Assembly (NCBI RefSeq): GCF_016862675.1 | Contig: NZ_BONK01000015.1 | Span: 62,001 to 126,000 of the forward strand | Length of the DNA stretch: 64,000 nt | Reading direction: 5' to 3' | Source: Cellulomonas chitinilytica | GTDB taxonomy: Bacteria > Actinomycetota > Actinomycetes > Actinomycetales > Cellulomonadaceae | In this document: piece by piece, positions 40,601 through 48,325 of the stretch | Numbering within the stretch: the first letter of the stretch is position 1 | Layout of the letters: each line of letters starts with the position of its first letter | Made by a program: the position numbers and the translations under genes | The notes under the pieces: generated by a model | Database searches by the model: none | Seen by the model: only the letters and a program-made list of their open reading frames with translations | What the model was told of the DNA's origin: nothing

Positions 40601-41940
40601 CGGGCGGCTGGACGGCCGTCGTCGAGCTCCCCCGGACCGGTCTGGCCGCGGGCCAGACGAGCGCGTTCGACATCCGGGTCGTCGACGGCGCGAGCACGTC
40701 GACCTGGAACACGCCGGGCGCGCTCGGCACCCTCTCGCTCGTCGAGCCGGTGTCGTTCGTGGAGATCCCGCAGGCCGCCACGGCGCCGACGGTCGACGGC
40801 GTCGAGGACGCCGCCTACGCCGACGCCCGTGCGGTGTCGACGGACCGGCAGGTCAGCGGCAGCGGCGGCGCGGTCGCGTCGGTCCGCACGGTCTGGAACG
40901 GCGACAAGGTGTACGTGTACGCCGCCGTGACCGACCCGACCGTGGACGTCTCGGGCTCGGACCCGTGGATCCAGGACTCGCTCGAGATCTTCGTCGACTC
41001 GGGCAACGCCAAGAACGGTCCGTACCGCTACGACGACAGCCAGCTGCGCATCTCGGCGGCCAACGAGGTCTCGGTCGGCACCGGTGACGTCCCGTTCCAG
41101 AAGGGTCGCCTGCAGAGCCGGACGCGGACGACGGCGACCGGCTACGTCGTCGAGGCCGCGATCGACCTCGGCAGCGAGTACAGCGGTCTCGGGACGTTCC
41201 ACGGCCTGGACTTCCAGGTCAACGACGCCTCGGGCGGCGCCCGCACGGCCATCCGCAACTGGGCGGACCCGACCGGTGCCGGCTACCAGACCACCGCGAG
41301 GTGGGGTGTCGGTCAGCTCGTCGCCGCACCGGTGACCGACCCGGAGCCGACGCCGACCCCGACGCCGACGCCGACCCCCACGCCGACGCCGACCCCGACG
41401 ACGACGCCGACGCCGACCCCGACGGCCACCCAGTCGCCGGACCCGTCGGCCACGCCGCAGCCGACCCCGTCGCAGTCGCCGGCGGGCACGCCCGGTGGCG
41501 GCGGTTCCCAGCCGGTGACCGGACCGGACGGCGTGACCCTCGCCCTCAAGGGAGGTGCCGCGTCGTTCAAGGCCGGCGGCGACGTGACCCTGTCGGCGAC
41601 CAACCTGCAGCCGGACGAGCCCGTCGAGGTCTGGATCCACTCGACGCCCGTCCTGCTGGCCCGCGGTGTCGCCTCGGCGACGGGCAGCTACACCGTGACC
41701 GTGCAGATCCCGACGGCGCTGCCGCCGGGCCAGCACACCATCGAGATCCGCGGGCTGCGGTCCGGCAGCTCGACCTCGATCCCGATCACGGTGACGGCGG
41801 CGGGCGGTGCCCTCGCGGCGACCGGTGCGCAGGTCGCGGGCCTGATCTCGCTCGCGGTCGGCCTGCTCGGGTCCGGGACGGCGCTGGTGCTCTACCGCCG
41901 TCGCGGGTTCACGCGGCCCGAGGGGGCGCTGCGGGCCTGA
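37669..41940 (+). CDS. cell-wall-anchored GH10 xylanase with three CBM22-like and CBM9 modules
   Basis: A 1423-residue exported protein. Order: signal peptide (about 1-34), three CBM22/CBM4-9-like modules (35-205, 211-365, 380-540), GH10 domain (543-884) with acid/base Glu690 (DVVNEVV) and nucleophile Glu808 (AVTEFDV), a degenerate CBM9-like part and a CBM9 (884-1222), a Pro-Thr repeat linker (1224-1284), a short beta domain, then LAATG (1382-1386), a hydrophobic helix and the positive tail RRR. The end is a class E-type sortase signal, so the enzyme should be displayed on the cell surface. AAAGGAG five bases before ATG 37669 fixes the start. Its signal peptide (MRRPRLFESIGAG) parallels MKRPRVVESIGVG of the first xylanase, indicating paralogy. 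Confidence 0.92.
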   Translation: MRRPRLFESIGAGAVALGVVAASLVAVLPSATAAACTPSPAVDVVSEPFTGAVGVSYPGPLWGSGYSGTGSLTYADLDGDGNTSLLLPGRSADYFSVQTPNDKLGAYVGKTVKVSVKVRLAASVTDPVTATIKGKWRASGASSDSYTNVGDSKALSSTAWTQLTGEFAVDADRANGQFYIGTTDITTGSPATNVPYDYYVDDFTVAVPAVTCPDAGGPLLSTSFESGVTPFAGRSATVAQTSTAAHTGTSSALVSGRTAGWNGLQVDVSSLITSGTYHVSAWVRLPDSATGTHKLNLGINLPASTVNKYPWIGGQPTVGTSWVQLQGDYTYDPATPPTIVYIEGDTTTDFLVDDVEITGPPTGGTPSPTPSPSDTCAYPTGTTLVSSTFESGMDGWSARDGGQGPATVTVVDGGHASDHAIAVTNRVHQGQGLIRDVGCVLKGGSTYVFDAWVKFGAGQPAGDIALTAQTTTGSTTSFATLATFTGMSNSAWVHATAQFQMSTGTAGRIYLETKYASGAAGNTSDLLIDDITITTPAPLDVQDELEAIKDTVPFPVGVAIDPRETQGAYSDLLLKHFDQITPENQMKPETWYDANGTFVTSNPQADALMQYARDNHIRLYGHTLVWHSQTPDSLFKNASGGWLTDSDADKAVLTARLHTHIDNVARYLSDEFGPFGSATNPLVAFDVVNEVVSDAADTSDGLRTSHWHDVLGEDYIALAFQYANEAFNTTYAASGATHPVSLFINDYNTEQAGKQVRMHALLERLLAAGAPIDGLGHQFHVSLSTPVSTLASTLDAFDDLGIKQAVTEFDVTTGTPVTNALLIDQGYYYRDAFRAFRARSADLFSVTVWGLRDGRSWRNTSGAPLLFDDAIQAKPAYFGVVDGDLPLAQRSANVFQADVPLGPDATSAPEWARLPLHAIGTKAGFQLRWAPDHLTAYVEVHDTTTDAADAVVFDDGHGTVTFTRGGSGDVDGVVTEVSGGWTAVVELPRTGLAAGQTSAFDIRVVDGASTSTWNTPGALGTLSLVEPVSFVEIPQAATAPTVDGVEDAAYADARAVSTDRQVSGSGGAVASVRTVWNGDKVYVYAAVTDPTVDVSGSDPWIQDSLEIFVDSGNAKNGPYRYDDSQLRISAANEVSVGTGDVPFQKGRLQSRTRTTATGYVVEAAIDLGSEYSGLGTFHGLDFQVNDASGGARTAIRNWADPTGAGYQTTARWGVGQLVAAPVTDPEPTPTPTPTPTPTPTPTPTTTPTPTPTATQSPDPSATPQPTPSQSPAGTPGGGGSQPVTGPDGVTLALKGGAASFKAGGDVTLSATNLQPDEPVEVWIHSTPVLLARGVASATGSYTVTVQIPTALPPGQHTIEIRGLRSGSSTSIPITVTAAGGALAATGAQVAGLISLAVGLLGSGTALVLYRRRGFTRPEGALRA
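41350..41515 (+). repeat. Pro-Thr hexanucleotide repeat coding for the linker
   Basis: Repeated CCGACG/CCGACC codon pairs encode a Pro-Thr linker of about 25 residues, continuing into a Pro/Ser/Gln/Thr-rich stretch. Such arrays are prone to length change. Confidence 0.8.
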
Positions 41941-42014
41941 GCGCACGCATGACGACGGTTGTGGGCCGTCGTCTCTGAAGGACCGGTTCCCTTCCGGTCG
42001 GCCTGGTGGGCCAC

Positions 42015-42055
42015 GAGGGGCTCGGGGAGCGGTGACGTCGCTCCCCGGGCCCCTC
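42015..42055 (+). terminator. strong terminator after the second xylanase
   Basis: A 17-bp stem with one T-C mismatch (42015-42031 with 42039-42055) and a 7-base loop. It separates the island from nadC and argues against nadC starts before 42056. Confidence 0.8.
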
Positions 42056-42078
42056 GGTCGTGCGCGGACGCGAGCGGT

Positions 42079-42084
42079 TACGGT
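42079..42084 (+). promoter_or_regulatory. candidate -10 element (TACGGT) of a leaderless promoter for nadC
   Basis: TACGGT is followed by 7 bases and GTG 42092. It gives nadC its own promoter after the hydrolase island. Confidence 0.5.
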
Positions 42085-42091
42085 GACCGAC

Positions 42092-43024
42092 GTGACCACG
42101 CACGCCGCCCCCGAGCACACCCCCACCGCCGGACCCGGCGCCCTGGATCCCCGCTGGCTCGCGGGCGTCGTCGCGACCGCCCTGGACGAGGACCTCGGTG
42201 CCGCGCCCGGCCGGGACGTGACGACGCAGGCGACGATCCCGCCGGACGCGGAGGGCACCGCGGCGCTCGTCGCCCGCGCGCCGGGCGTCGTGGCGGGGCT
42301 CGTCGCCGTCCCGGAGGTGCTGCGCCAGGTCGCCGACCGCCTCGCGCTGCCGGCGGTCACCTACCGGCCGCTCGTCGAGGACGGCGCCGCCGTGACCCCG
42401 GGCGAGGTGCTCGCCGAGCTGTCCGGGCCGGTCCAGGTGCTGCTCGTCGCGGAGCGGACGCTGCTGAACCTCGCGTCGCGCGCGTCGGGCGTCGCGACGC
42501 ACACCCGCCGGTGGGCGGACGCGCTGCAGGGCACGGGCGCGCTGGTGCTCGACACCCGCAAGACGACCCCCGGGCTGCGTGCCCTGGAGAAGTACGCGGT
42601 CCGGTGCGGCGGCGGCACGAACAAGCGCATGGGGTTGCACGACGTCGCGATGGTCAAGGACAACCACGTCGTCGCCGCGGGGTCGGTGGCCGCCGCCGTG
42701 CACGCGGTGCGGACCCGGTTCCCGGACGTCGCGATCCAGGTCGAGGCCGACACCCTGGACCAGGCCCTCGAGGCCGTCGCCGCGGGTGCCCGGTTCCTGC
42801 TGCTCGACAACATGCCGACGCCGCTGCTCACCGAGGTCGTCGCGGCGGTCCGGGCGGGCGAGCCGGCGACGGGCCGCGTGGAGCTCGAGGCGACCGGGAA
42901 CCTCACGCTCGACCGGGCCCGGGAGGTCGCGTCGACGGGTGTCGACTACCTCTCGGTGGGCGGGCTGACGCACTCGTCGCCGATCCTCGACCTGGCCCTG
43001 GACCTCCGCCCGGCGGCCGGCTGA
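42092..43024 (+). CDS. nadC: nicotinate-nucleotide pyrophosphorylase (carboxylating)
   Basis: A 310-residue quinolinate phosphoribosyltransferase, making nicotinate mononucleotide from quinolinate and PRPP. Diagnostic segments: ERTLLNLASRASGVATHTRR (in parts), VLDTRKTTPGLRALEKYAVRCGG (in parts), HDVAMVKDNHV, and the late ISVGGLTHS-type LSVGGLTHSSPILD. GTG 42092 was chosen from the -10 spacing; GTG 42083 and 42032 are in frame, but the latter lies in the loop of the terminator hairpin. Normally nadC follows nadB directly in actinobacteria; here they are separated by GH64 and two xylanases. Confidence 0.93.
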   Translation: MTTHAAPEHTPTAGPGALDPRWLAGVVATALDEDLGAAPGRDVTTQATIPPDAEGTAALVARAPGVVAGLVAVPEVLRQVADRLALPAVTYRPLVEDGAAVTPGEVLAELSGPVQVLLVAERTLLNLASRASGVATHTRRWADALQGTGALVLDTRKTTPGLRALEKYAVRCGGGTNKRMGLHDVAMVKDNHVVAAGSVAAAVHAVRTRFPDVAIQVEADTLDQALEAVAAGARFLLLDNMPTPLLTEVVAAVRAGEPATGRVELEATGNLTLDRAREVASTGVDYLSVGGLTHSSPILDLALDLRPAAG

Positions 43025-43134
43025 AGGGTTCGTCCCGTCCGGCGTGACGAACCCTGCAGCGAGGGGCCCGGCGGGGCCGCCGTCCGGGTGGTGGACGGCA
43101 CACCGGTGCGGGAGGGCGCGCACAGGCGCCCCGG

Positions 43135-43140
43135 TAGAAT
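43135..43140 (+). promoter_or_regulatory. candidate -10 element (TAGAAT) of a leaderless promoter for lysS
   Basis: TAGAAT, near the TATAAT consensus, is followed by 6 bases and GTG 43147. Confidence 0.6.
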
Positions 43141-43146
43141 CGCCCG

Positions 43147-44688
43147 GTGAGCGAGACGCCTGACACCCCCGTGACAGCCCCGGACCTGGTCGACGGCACG
43201 GTCGACGAGACCCCCGAGCAGATCCGGGTCCGGCAGGAGAAGCGGGCCCGCATGCTCGCCGAGGGCGTCGAGGCGTACCCGGTGGGCGTCCCGCGGACGC
43301 ACACGATCGCCGAGGTCCGTGCGGCGCACCCCGACCTCGAGCCGGGCACCGAGACGGACGTCGAGGTCGGCGTCGCCGGTCGCGTCGTCTTCCTGCGCAA
43401 CACCGGCAAGCTCTGCTTCGCGACGCTGCAGGACGGCGAGGGCAACCGGCTGCAGGCGATGCTCAGCCTCGCGGAGATCGGCGAGGACCGGCTCACGGCG
43501 TTCAAGGCGGACATCGACCTGGGCGACCACCTGTTCGTGCACGGCCGCGTCATCTCGTCGCGCCGCGGCGAGCTGTCGGTCTTCGCGGACGCGTGGCAGC
43601 TGGCCGCGAAGGCCATCCGCCCGCTGCCGAACCTCTACGAGGGCACCGTGCTGTCCGAGGAGGCGCGCGTCCGGCAGCGGTACGTCGACCTCATCATGCG
43701 GCCCGCGGCGCGGGACATGGTGCGCCAGCGCGCGGCCGTCGTCCGGTCGCTGCGCGACAACTTCCACCGCCGCGGCTACCTCGAGGTCGAGACGCCGATG
43801 CTGCAGACGCAGCCGGGCGGCGCGGCGGCCCGCCCCTTCGTCACGCACATGAACGCGTTCGACATCGACCTGTACATGCGGATCGCCCCGGAGCTGTTCC
43901 TCAAGCGTGCCGTGGTCGGCGGCATCGAGCGGGTCTTCGAGATCAACCGGAACTTCCGCAACGAGGGCGCCGACAGCACGCACTCGCCGGAGTTCGCGAT
44001 GCTCGAGGCGTACGAGGCGTACGGCGACTACGACACGATGGCGGAGCTCACGCGCGACCTGGTGCAGACCGCCGCCAAGGAGGTGCTCGGCGGCACGCTC
44101 ATCGTGCTGCCGGACGGCACCGAGTACGACCTCGGCGGCGACTGGGCGCAGCTGAACATGTACGACTCGCTGTCGGAGTCGCTCGGGACCGAGATCACGG
44201 CCGACACCACCCTGGCCGAGCTGAGCACGATCGCGGCGAGGCTCGACGTCGAGGTGGACCCGAAGAAGGCGAGCCACGGCAAGCTCGTCGAACAGCTCTG
44301 GGAGCACCGCGTCGGCGACGCGTTGTCCGCGCCGACATTCGTGCGCGATTTCCCGGTCGAGACCAGCCCGTTGACGCGCGACCACCGCAGCAAGCGCGGA
44401 CTCGTCGAGAAGTGGGACCTGTACGTGCGCGGCTTCGAGCTGGCGACCGCCTATTCGGAGCTCGTCGACCCGGTGATCCAGCGTGAGCGCTTCGAGGCGC
44501 AGGCGCGGCTCGCGGCGGCCGGTGACGACGAGGCGATGCGCGTCGATGAGGACTTTCTCACGGCCGTCGAGTACGCGATGCCGCCCGCCGGCGGGATGGG
44601 CATGGGGATCGACCGGCTGCTCATGGCGCTCACGGGATACGGCATCCGCGAGACGATCCTTTTCCCGCTCGTGAAGCCGCAGGTCTGA
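43147..44688 (+). CDS. lysS: lysine-tRNA ligase (class II)
   Basis: A 513-residue class II aminoacyl-tRNA synthetase. The N-terminal OB-fold anticodon domain (about 60-165) is followed by the catalytic domain with motif 1 ([14 protein letters not shown] [21 protein letters not shown]), motif 2 ([20 protein letters not shown]) and motif 3 ([15 protein letters not shown]). It charges tRNA-Lys in the cytosol. The GTG at 43147 follows the -10 pattern; there is no ribosome site. It has an N-terminal extension of about 20 residues. A small membrane protein gene and lsr2 follow, as in other actinobacteria. Confidence 0.96.
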   Translation: MSETPDTPVTAPDLVDGTVDETPEQIRVRQEKRARMLAEGVEAYPVGVPRTHTIAEVRAAHPDLEPGTETDVEVGVAGRVVFLRNTGKLCFATLQDGEGNRLQAMLSLAEIGEDRLTAFKADIDLGDHLFVHGRVISSRRGELSVFADAWQLAAKAIRPLPNLYEGTVLSEEARVRQRYVDLIMRPAARDMVRQRAAVVRSLRDNFHRRGYLEVETPMLQTQPGGAAARPFVTHMNAFDIDLYMRIAPELFLKRAVVGGIERVFEINRNFRNEGADSTHSPEFAMLEAYEAYGDYDTMAELTRDLVQTAAKEVLGGTLIVLPDGTEYDLGGDWAQLNMYDSLSESLGTEITADTTLAELSTIAARLDVEVDPKKASHGKLVEQLWEHRVGDALSAPTFVRDFPVETSPLTRDHRSKRGLVEKWDLYVRGFELATAYSELVDPVIQRERFEAQARLAAAGDDEAMRVDEDFLTAVEYAMPPAGGMGMGIDRLLMALTGYGIRETILFPLVKPQV

Positions 44689-44698
44689 GGGGAACGGC

Positions 44699-44887
44699 AT
44701 GGACACCCTGCTCACGGCGCTGGCGGCGATCATCCCGTCGGTCGGTGTCGGCCTGCTGTTCTGGCTCGCCATCCGTGCGCTGGTGAATGCCGACCGCACC
44801 GAACGGCAGGCTTTGGCCAGAATGGATGCCGCGGAACGCGCCGCGGAAGCCGCCGCGAAGAATGGCGAATCTCCGTCGGGCGTTTGA
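44699..44887 (+). CDS. small single-span membrane protein between lysS and lsr2
   Basis: A 62-residue protein with one N-terminal transmembrane helix (about 5-28) and a charged, Ala/Glu/Arg-rich cytosolic helix. ATG 44699 follows AGGGGAA. A small protein of this type occurs at the same place between lysS and lsr2 in other actinobacteria; no function is known. It is probably read with lysS. Codons are less G+C-biased than in the neighbours. Confidence 0.7.
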   Translation: MDTLLTALAAIIPSVGVGLLFWLAIRALVNADRTERQALARMDAAERAAEAAAKNGESPSGV

Positions 44888-44913
44888 CGTTGCATTAGTC
44901 CGGGTGCGATGCT
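44884..44913 (+). promoter_or_regulatory. candidate lsr2 promoter
   Basis: TTGACG (44884-44889), 18-base spacer and GATGCT (44908-44913), about 43 bases before the lsr2 start. The region is visibly richer in A+T than its surroundings. Confidence 0.5.
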
Positions 44914-44955
44914 GCACGAGTCCCGCATTTCGCACATCGCATACCGGAGCGAACA

Positions 44956-45291
44956 ATGGCGCAGAAGACTGTCGTGACCCTTGTGGACGACATCGACGGT
45001 GGAACTGCCGACGAGACCGTCACGTTCGGGATCGACGGCGTCACCTACGAGATCGACCTCACCACCGCGCACGCGGCCGAGCTGCGCGACGCGCTCGCGT
45101 CGTGGGTCGGCCACGCACGCAAGGTCGGGGGCCGCTCGGGTTCCGTGCGGTCGGGTGCCACCCGCAACCGTCGCGCCGCGAGCGGCGACGCCCAGGCCGT
45201 CCGCGAGTGGGCCAAGGCGAACGGTCACCACGTCTCGGAGCGCGGCCGCATCTCGGCCGAGGTCAAGGCTGCGTACGACGCGGCGCACTGA
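44956..45291 (+). CDS. lsr2: Lsr2 nucleoid-associated protein
   Basis: A 111-residue xenogeneic silencer. The N-terminal dimerisation and oligomerisation part (VVTLVDDIDGG, then TYEIDLTTAHAAELRDAL) is typical. The C-terminal DNA-binding part has VREWAKANG and the AT-hook-like Arg96-Gly-Arg98. It bridges A+T-rich DNA and silences acquired genes, which may include the A+T-richer islands here. A clear GGAGCGAACA precedes ATG 44956. Its stop codon is the first base triplet of a 20-bp repeat array. Confidence 0.95.
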   Translation: MAQKTVVTLVDDIDGGTADETVTFGIDGVTYEIDLTTAHAAELRDALASWVGHARKVGGRSGSVRSGATRNRRAASGDAQAVREWAKANGHHVSERGRISAEVKAAYDAAH

Positions 45292-45368
45292 GCACCGAGC
45301 ACCGCGGCTGAGCACCGAGCACCGCGGCTGAGCACCGAGCACCGCGGCTGAGCACCGAGCACCGCGGC
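45289..45368 (+). repeat. four perfect 20-bp tandem repeats starting at the lsr2 stop codon
   Basis: The unit TGAGCACCGAGCACCGCGGC occurs four times without change (45289, 45309, 45329, 45349). The unit itself contains GAGCACC-type half repeats (GAGCACCGAGCACCG). It sits between lsr2 and its terminator, so it is transcribed as the 3' untranslated region. Confidence 0.95.
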
Positions 45369-45383
45369 CGGCCGGCTGACGAA

Positions 45384-45427
45384 CGAGAGCCCGGCACCCT
45401 GGAGCGATCCAGGGTGCCGGGCTCTCG
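45384..45427. terminator. perfect bidirectional terminator between lsr2 and xylB
   Basis: A perfect 20-bp stem (45384-45403 with 45408-45427) closed by a GCGA tetraloop, between convergent genes. Confidence 0.9.
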
Positions 45428-45503
45428 TCGTGCCCGCCGACCGGGGTGTGCCGGCCCGCGGACGGGCGGGTGCCGGTCGGGTGGAGCCGACCGGCCTGCG
45501 CGC

Positions 45504-46934
45504 TCAGGCCGGGCGCGACGCCGTGAGGTCCCGGACGGCGGCGTACTGCTCGCGCACGCGCGCGACGGGCTCGCCGGTGTACGTCTCGGCGGTGGAGGCG
45601 GCGCTCCACGCGGGCGGCTGGGCGGCGCCGGACAGCACCCACGCGGCCTGCCGGGCGGCACCGTCGGCGACGTACTCGCCGGGCGTCGGGACGAGGACGT
45701 CGAGCCCGAGCACGGACGGGGCGATGCGCCGCACGGCCTCGGACTGCGCGCCGCCGCCGATGAGGAACAGCCGCTCGACGGCGACGCCCTGGGCGCGCAG
45801 CGCGTCGATCCCGTCGGCCAGGCCGCAGAGCATGCCCTCGACGGCCGCCCGGGCGAGGTGCGCGGGCGTGGTGTTGCCGAGCCGCACGCCGTGCAGGGCG
45901 CCCGTCGCGTCGGGCTTGTTCGGGGTCCGCTCGCCCTCGAGGTAGGGGACGAGCACGAGCCCGTCGGCGCCGGCGGGGGCCGAGAGGGCGAGCGCGGACA
46001 GGCCGGCGTGGTCGGTGCCGAGCAGGCGGGCGGCGGCGTCGAGCACGCGTGACGCGTTGAGCGTGCAGGCCAGGGGCAGGAACGCGCCGGTCGCGTCGGC
46101 GAAGCCGGTGACCATGCCGCTGCCGTCGGCGGTGACCGTGGGCGTGATCGCGGACACGACGCCCGACGTGCCGATCGACACGGCGACGTCGCCGGGGCCG
46201 AGCCCGAGCGCGAGGGCGGCGGCGGCGTTGTCGCCGGCGCCGGGGCCGAGCACGGGAGCGAGCGCACCGACGGCCGAGCGGGGTCCGGCCTGGTTCGGGC
46301 CGAGCACCACCGGCAGTGCGGCCGAGTGGCCGAGTGCGAGCTCGAGCAGGTCGTGGCGGTACTCGCCGGTCGCCGGGGACCAGTAGCCGGTGCCGGACGC
46401 GTCGGAGCGGTCGGTGACGAGCGCGTCGAGGCCCGCCGAGCCGGAGCCCGCACCGTGCCCGGCGAGCCGCCAGGTCAGCCAGTCGTGGGGGAGAGCCACC
46501 GCGGCGACGCGGGCGGCGTTCTCGGGCTCGGCGTCGCGCAGCCAGCGCAGCTTCGTGATCGTGAGGGACGCGACGAGGACGGAGCCGACGGCGTCGGCCC
46601 ACGCCTGCGGGCCGCCGAGCTCGTCGATGAGCTGCAGCGCCGCGGGGGCGGAGCGGGTGTCGTTCCAGAGCAGCGCGTCGCGGACGACCTCGCCGGTCTG
46701 GTCGAGCGCGACCATGCCGTGCTGCTGGCCTCCGACGGAGATCGCCTCGACGTCGTCGAGGCCTCCCGCGTCGGCGATCGCGGTCTGGAGGGCGTCCCAC
46801 CAGTGGCGGGGGGCGACGGACGTGCCGTCGGGGTGCGAGGCGCGACCGCTGCGCACGAGGGCGCCGGTCTCGGCGTCGCGGACGACGACCTTGCAGGACT
46901 GCGTGGACGAGTCCACGCCGGCGACGAGGGCCAT
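45504..46934 (-). CDS. xylB: xylulokinase
   Basis: A 476-residue FGGY-family kinase that phosphorylates D-xylulose to xylulose 5-phosphate. The N-terminal phosphate loop [15 protein letters not shown], the substrate segment [13 protein letters not shown] and LLWNDTRS match xylulokinases; [25 protein letters not shown] is the ATP-side motif (in parts). ATG 46934 has GAAGGAAC upstream. It is the second gene of xylA-xylB, separated by 133 bases that contain a strong hairpin, so its expression may be lower than that of xylA. Confidence 0.95.
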   Translation of the reverse strand: MALVAGVDSSTQSCKVVVRDAETGALVRSGRASHPDGTSVAPRHWWDALQTAIADAGGLDDVEAISVGGQQHGMVALDQTGEVVRDALLWNDTRSAPAALQLIDELGGPQAWADAVGSVLVASLTITKLRWLRDAEPENAARVAAVALPHDWLTWRLAGHGAGSGSAGLDALVTDRSDASGTGYWSPATGEYRHDLLELALGHSAALPVVLGPNQAGPRSAVGALAPVLGPGAGDNAAAALALGLGPGDVAVSIGTSGVVSAITPTVTADGSGMVTGFADATGAFLPLACTLNASRVLDAAARLLGTDHAGLSALALSAPAGADGLVLVPYLEGERTPNKPDATGALHGVRLGNTTPAHLARAAVEGMLCGLADGIDALRAQGVAVERLFLIGGGAQSEAVRRIAPSVLGLDVLVPTPGEYVADGAARQAAWVLSGAAQPPAWSAASTAETYTGEPVARVREQYAAVRDLTASRPA

Positions 46935-47009
46935 GGATGTTCCTTCGTGACTGACGGGTCGTGACGGCGGCGTCGCGACCGACCGGGAGAGCGGGCCGGG
47001 GAAAGGGGA

Positions 47010-47044
47010 CCGGCCGGGCCCGTTGCGGAGACGGGCCCGGCCGG
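47010..47044 (-). terminator. intercistronic hairpin between xylA and xylB
   Basis: A perfect 14-bp stem (47010-47023 with 47031-47044) and 7-base loop lie just after xylA. It may be a partial terminator or an mRNA-stabilising hairpin. Confidence 0.65.
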
Positions 47045-47067
47045 CGGGTACTCGGAACGGCTGGGGG

Positions 47068-48255
47068 TCAGCGGGCTCCGAGAGCGTGCTCGACGGCGAG
47101 CTGGTTCAGCCGGACGAAGCCGAAGCCACGGGCGGCGACGGCGTCGACGTCGAGGTCCTCGTACGCCGAACGGTCGGCGAGCAGGTCGGCGAGCGTCTCA
47201 CCCTCGGCGAGCGTCGGCTGCGAGAGCTCGAGCACACCGGCCTCCTCGAGCGCGGCCTGGACCTCGGGGTCGGCGCGGAACGCCTGGGCCCGCTCCTTGA
47301 GCAGGATGTACGTCGACATGTTGGCCGCGGCCGAGTCCCAGACGCCCTGGAAGTCCTCGGTGCGCGACGGCTTGTAGTCGAAGTGGACCGGGCCGTCGTA
47401 GCGGGGGCCGCCACCCGGGAAGCCGTTCTCGAGCAGGTCGACCGTGGCGAACGCCGAGAACAGGTCGCCGTGGCCGAACACGAGGTCCTGGTCGTACTTG
47501 ATCGACTTCTGGCCGTTGAGGTCGATGTGGAAGAGCTTGCCCGCCCACAGCGCCTCGGCGATGCCCTGCGTGTAGTTGAGGCCGGCCATCTGCTCGTGCC
47601 CGACCTCGGGGTTCAGGCCGACGATGTCGCCGTGCTCGAGCTTGGCGATGAGCGCCAGCGCGTGGCCGATCGTCGGGAGCAGGATGTCGCCGCGGGGCTC
47701 GTTCGGCTTGGGCTCGATGGCGATGCGCAGCCCGTAGCCCTTCTCCTTGATGTACGACGCGACGGTGTCGATGCCCTCGGCGTAGCGGTCGTGCGCGGCG
47801 TTGAGGTCCTTGGCCGAGTCGTACTCGGCGCCCTCGCGGCCACCCCACATGACGAACGTGTCGGCGCCGAGCTCGGCGGCGAGGTCGACGTTGCGGACGA
47901 CCTTGCGCAGGCCGTAGCGACGCACCCGGCGGTCGTTCGAGGTGAACGCGCCGTCCTTGAAGATCGGGTGGCTGAACGTGTTGGTCGTGACCATCTCGAC
48001 CGTGATGCCGGTCTCGGCGAGCGCGCCCTTGAAGCGGTCGAGGATGCGGTCGCGCTCGGCGGCGTCGGAGCCGAACGGCACGACGTCGTCGTCGTGGAAC
48101 GTCACGTGCGAGGCGCCGAGCTCGGCGAGCTTGTGCACGGACTCGACCGGGTCGAGCCAGGGGCGGGTCGCGGAACCGAACTGGTCCTGCGCGTTCCATC
48201 CCACGGTCCACAGGCCGAAGGAGAACTTGTCGTCACGGGTGGGCTTGCGGACCAT
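47068..48255 (-). CDS. xylA: xylose isomerase
   Basis: A 395-residue TIM-barrel enzyme converting D-xylose to D-xylulose. His54 (TFHDDD), Glu181 and Lys183 (IEPKPNEP) and the metal-binding [12 protein letters not shown] and DLNGQ segments are present with the numbering usual for the short class I (actinobacterial) form. ATG 48255 follows GAGAGG at seven bases. The divergent ROK gene and shared 70-base operator region indicate xylose induction. Together with the secreted xylanases it completes a path from xylan to the pentose phosphate pathway, though xylose uptake genes are not seen. Confidence 0.97.
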   Translation of the reverse strand: MVRKPTRDDKFSFGLWTVGWNAQDQFGSATRPWLDPVESVHKLAELGASHVTFHDDDVVPFGSDAAERDRILDRFKGALAETGITVEMVTTNTFSHPIFKDGAFTSNDRRVRRYGLRKVVRNVDLAAELGADTFVMWGGREGAEYDSAKDLNAAHDRYAEGIDTVASYIKEKGYGLRIAIEPKPNEPRGDILLPTIGHALALIAKLEHGDIVGLNPEVGHEQMAGLNYTQGIAEALWAGKLFHIDLNGQKSIKYDQDLVFGHGDLFSAFATVDLLENGFPGGGPRYDGPVHFDYKPSRTEDFQGVWDSAAANMSTYILLKERAQAFRADPEVQAALEEAGVLELSQPTLAEGETLADLLADRSAYEDLDVDAVAARGFGFVRLNQLAVEHALGAR

Positions 48256-48278
48256 CGTCGAACCTCTCAGCGTCGAGA

Positions 48279-48322
48279 TTTGTTGTATGGATGAACTTAT
48301 GCGCGATCGCCGCTAGGGTCAA
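48279..48322 (-). promoter_or_regulatory. xylA promoter with overlapping A+T-rich operator candidate
   Basis: On the minus strand TTGACC (48317-48322) and TAAGTT (48294-48299) are spaced by 17 bases. Just downstream of the -10, ATTTGTTGTATGGATGAAC (48278-48296) is a marked A+T-rich island and the likely ROK-regulator site. Confidence 0.6.
48314..48319 (+). promoter_or_regulatory. candidate -10 element (TAGGGT) of a leaderless promoter for the ROK gene
   Basis: TAGGGT is followed by 6 bases and ATG 48326. It overlaps the -35 of the divergent xylA promoter, so the two may compete. Confidence 0.5.
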
Positions 48323-48325
48323 GCC

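Noticed and set aside
42032..42091. Upstream GTG start for nadC at 42032
   Set aside because: It lies in the loop of a 17-bp terminator hairpin, and the extra residues are not family-like.
37576..42360. Long minus-strand open frame opposite the second xylanase
   Set aside because: Low-complexity Arg/Gly/Val translation with no motifs; the plus strand has a complete GH10 protein.
45289..45368. CRISPR array
   Set aside because: The 20-bp units are directly abutting with no spacers, and no cas genes are near.
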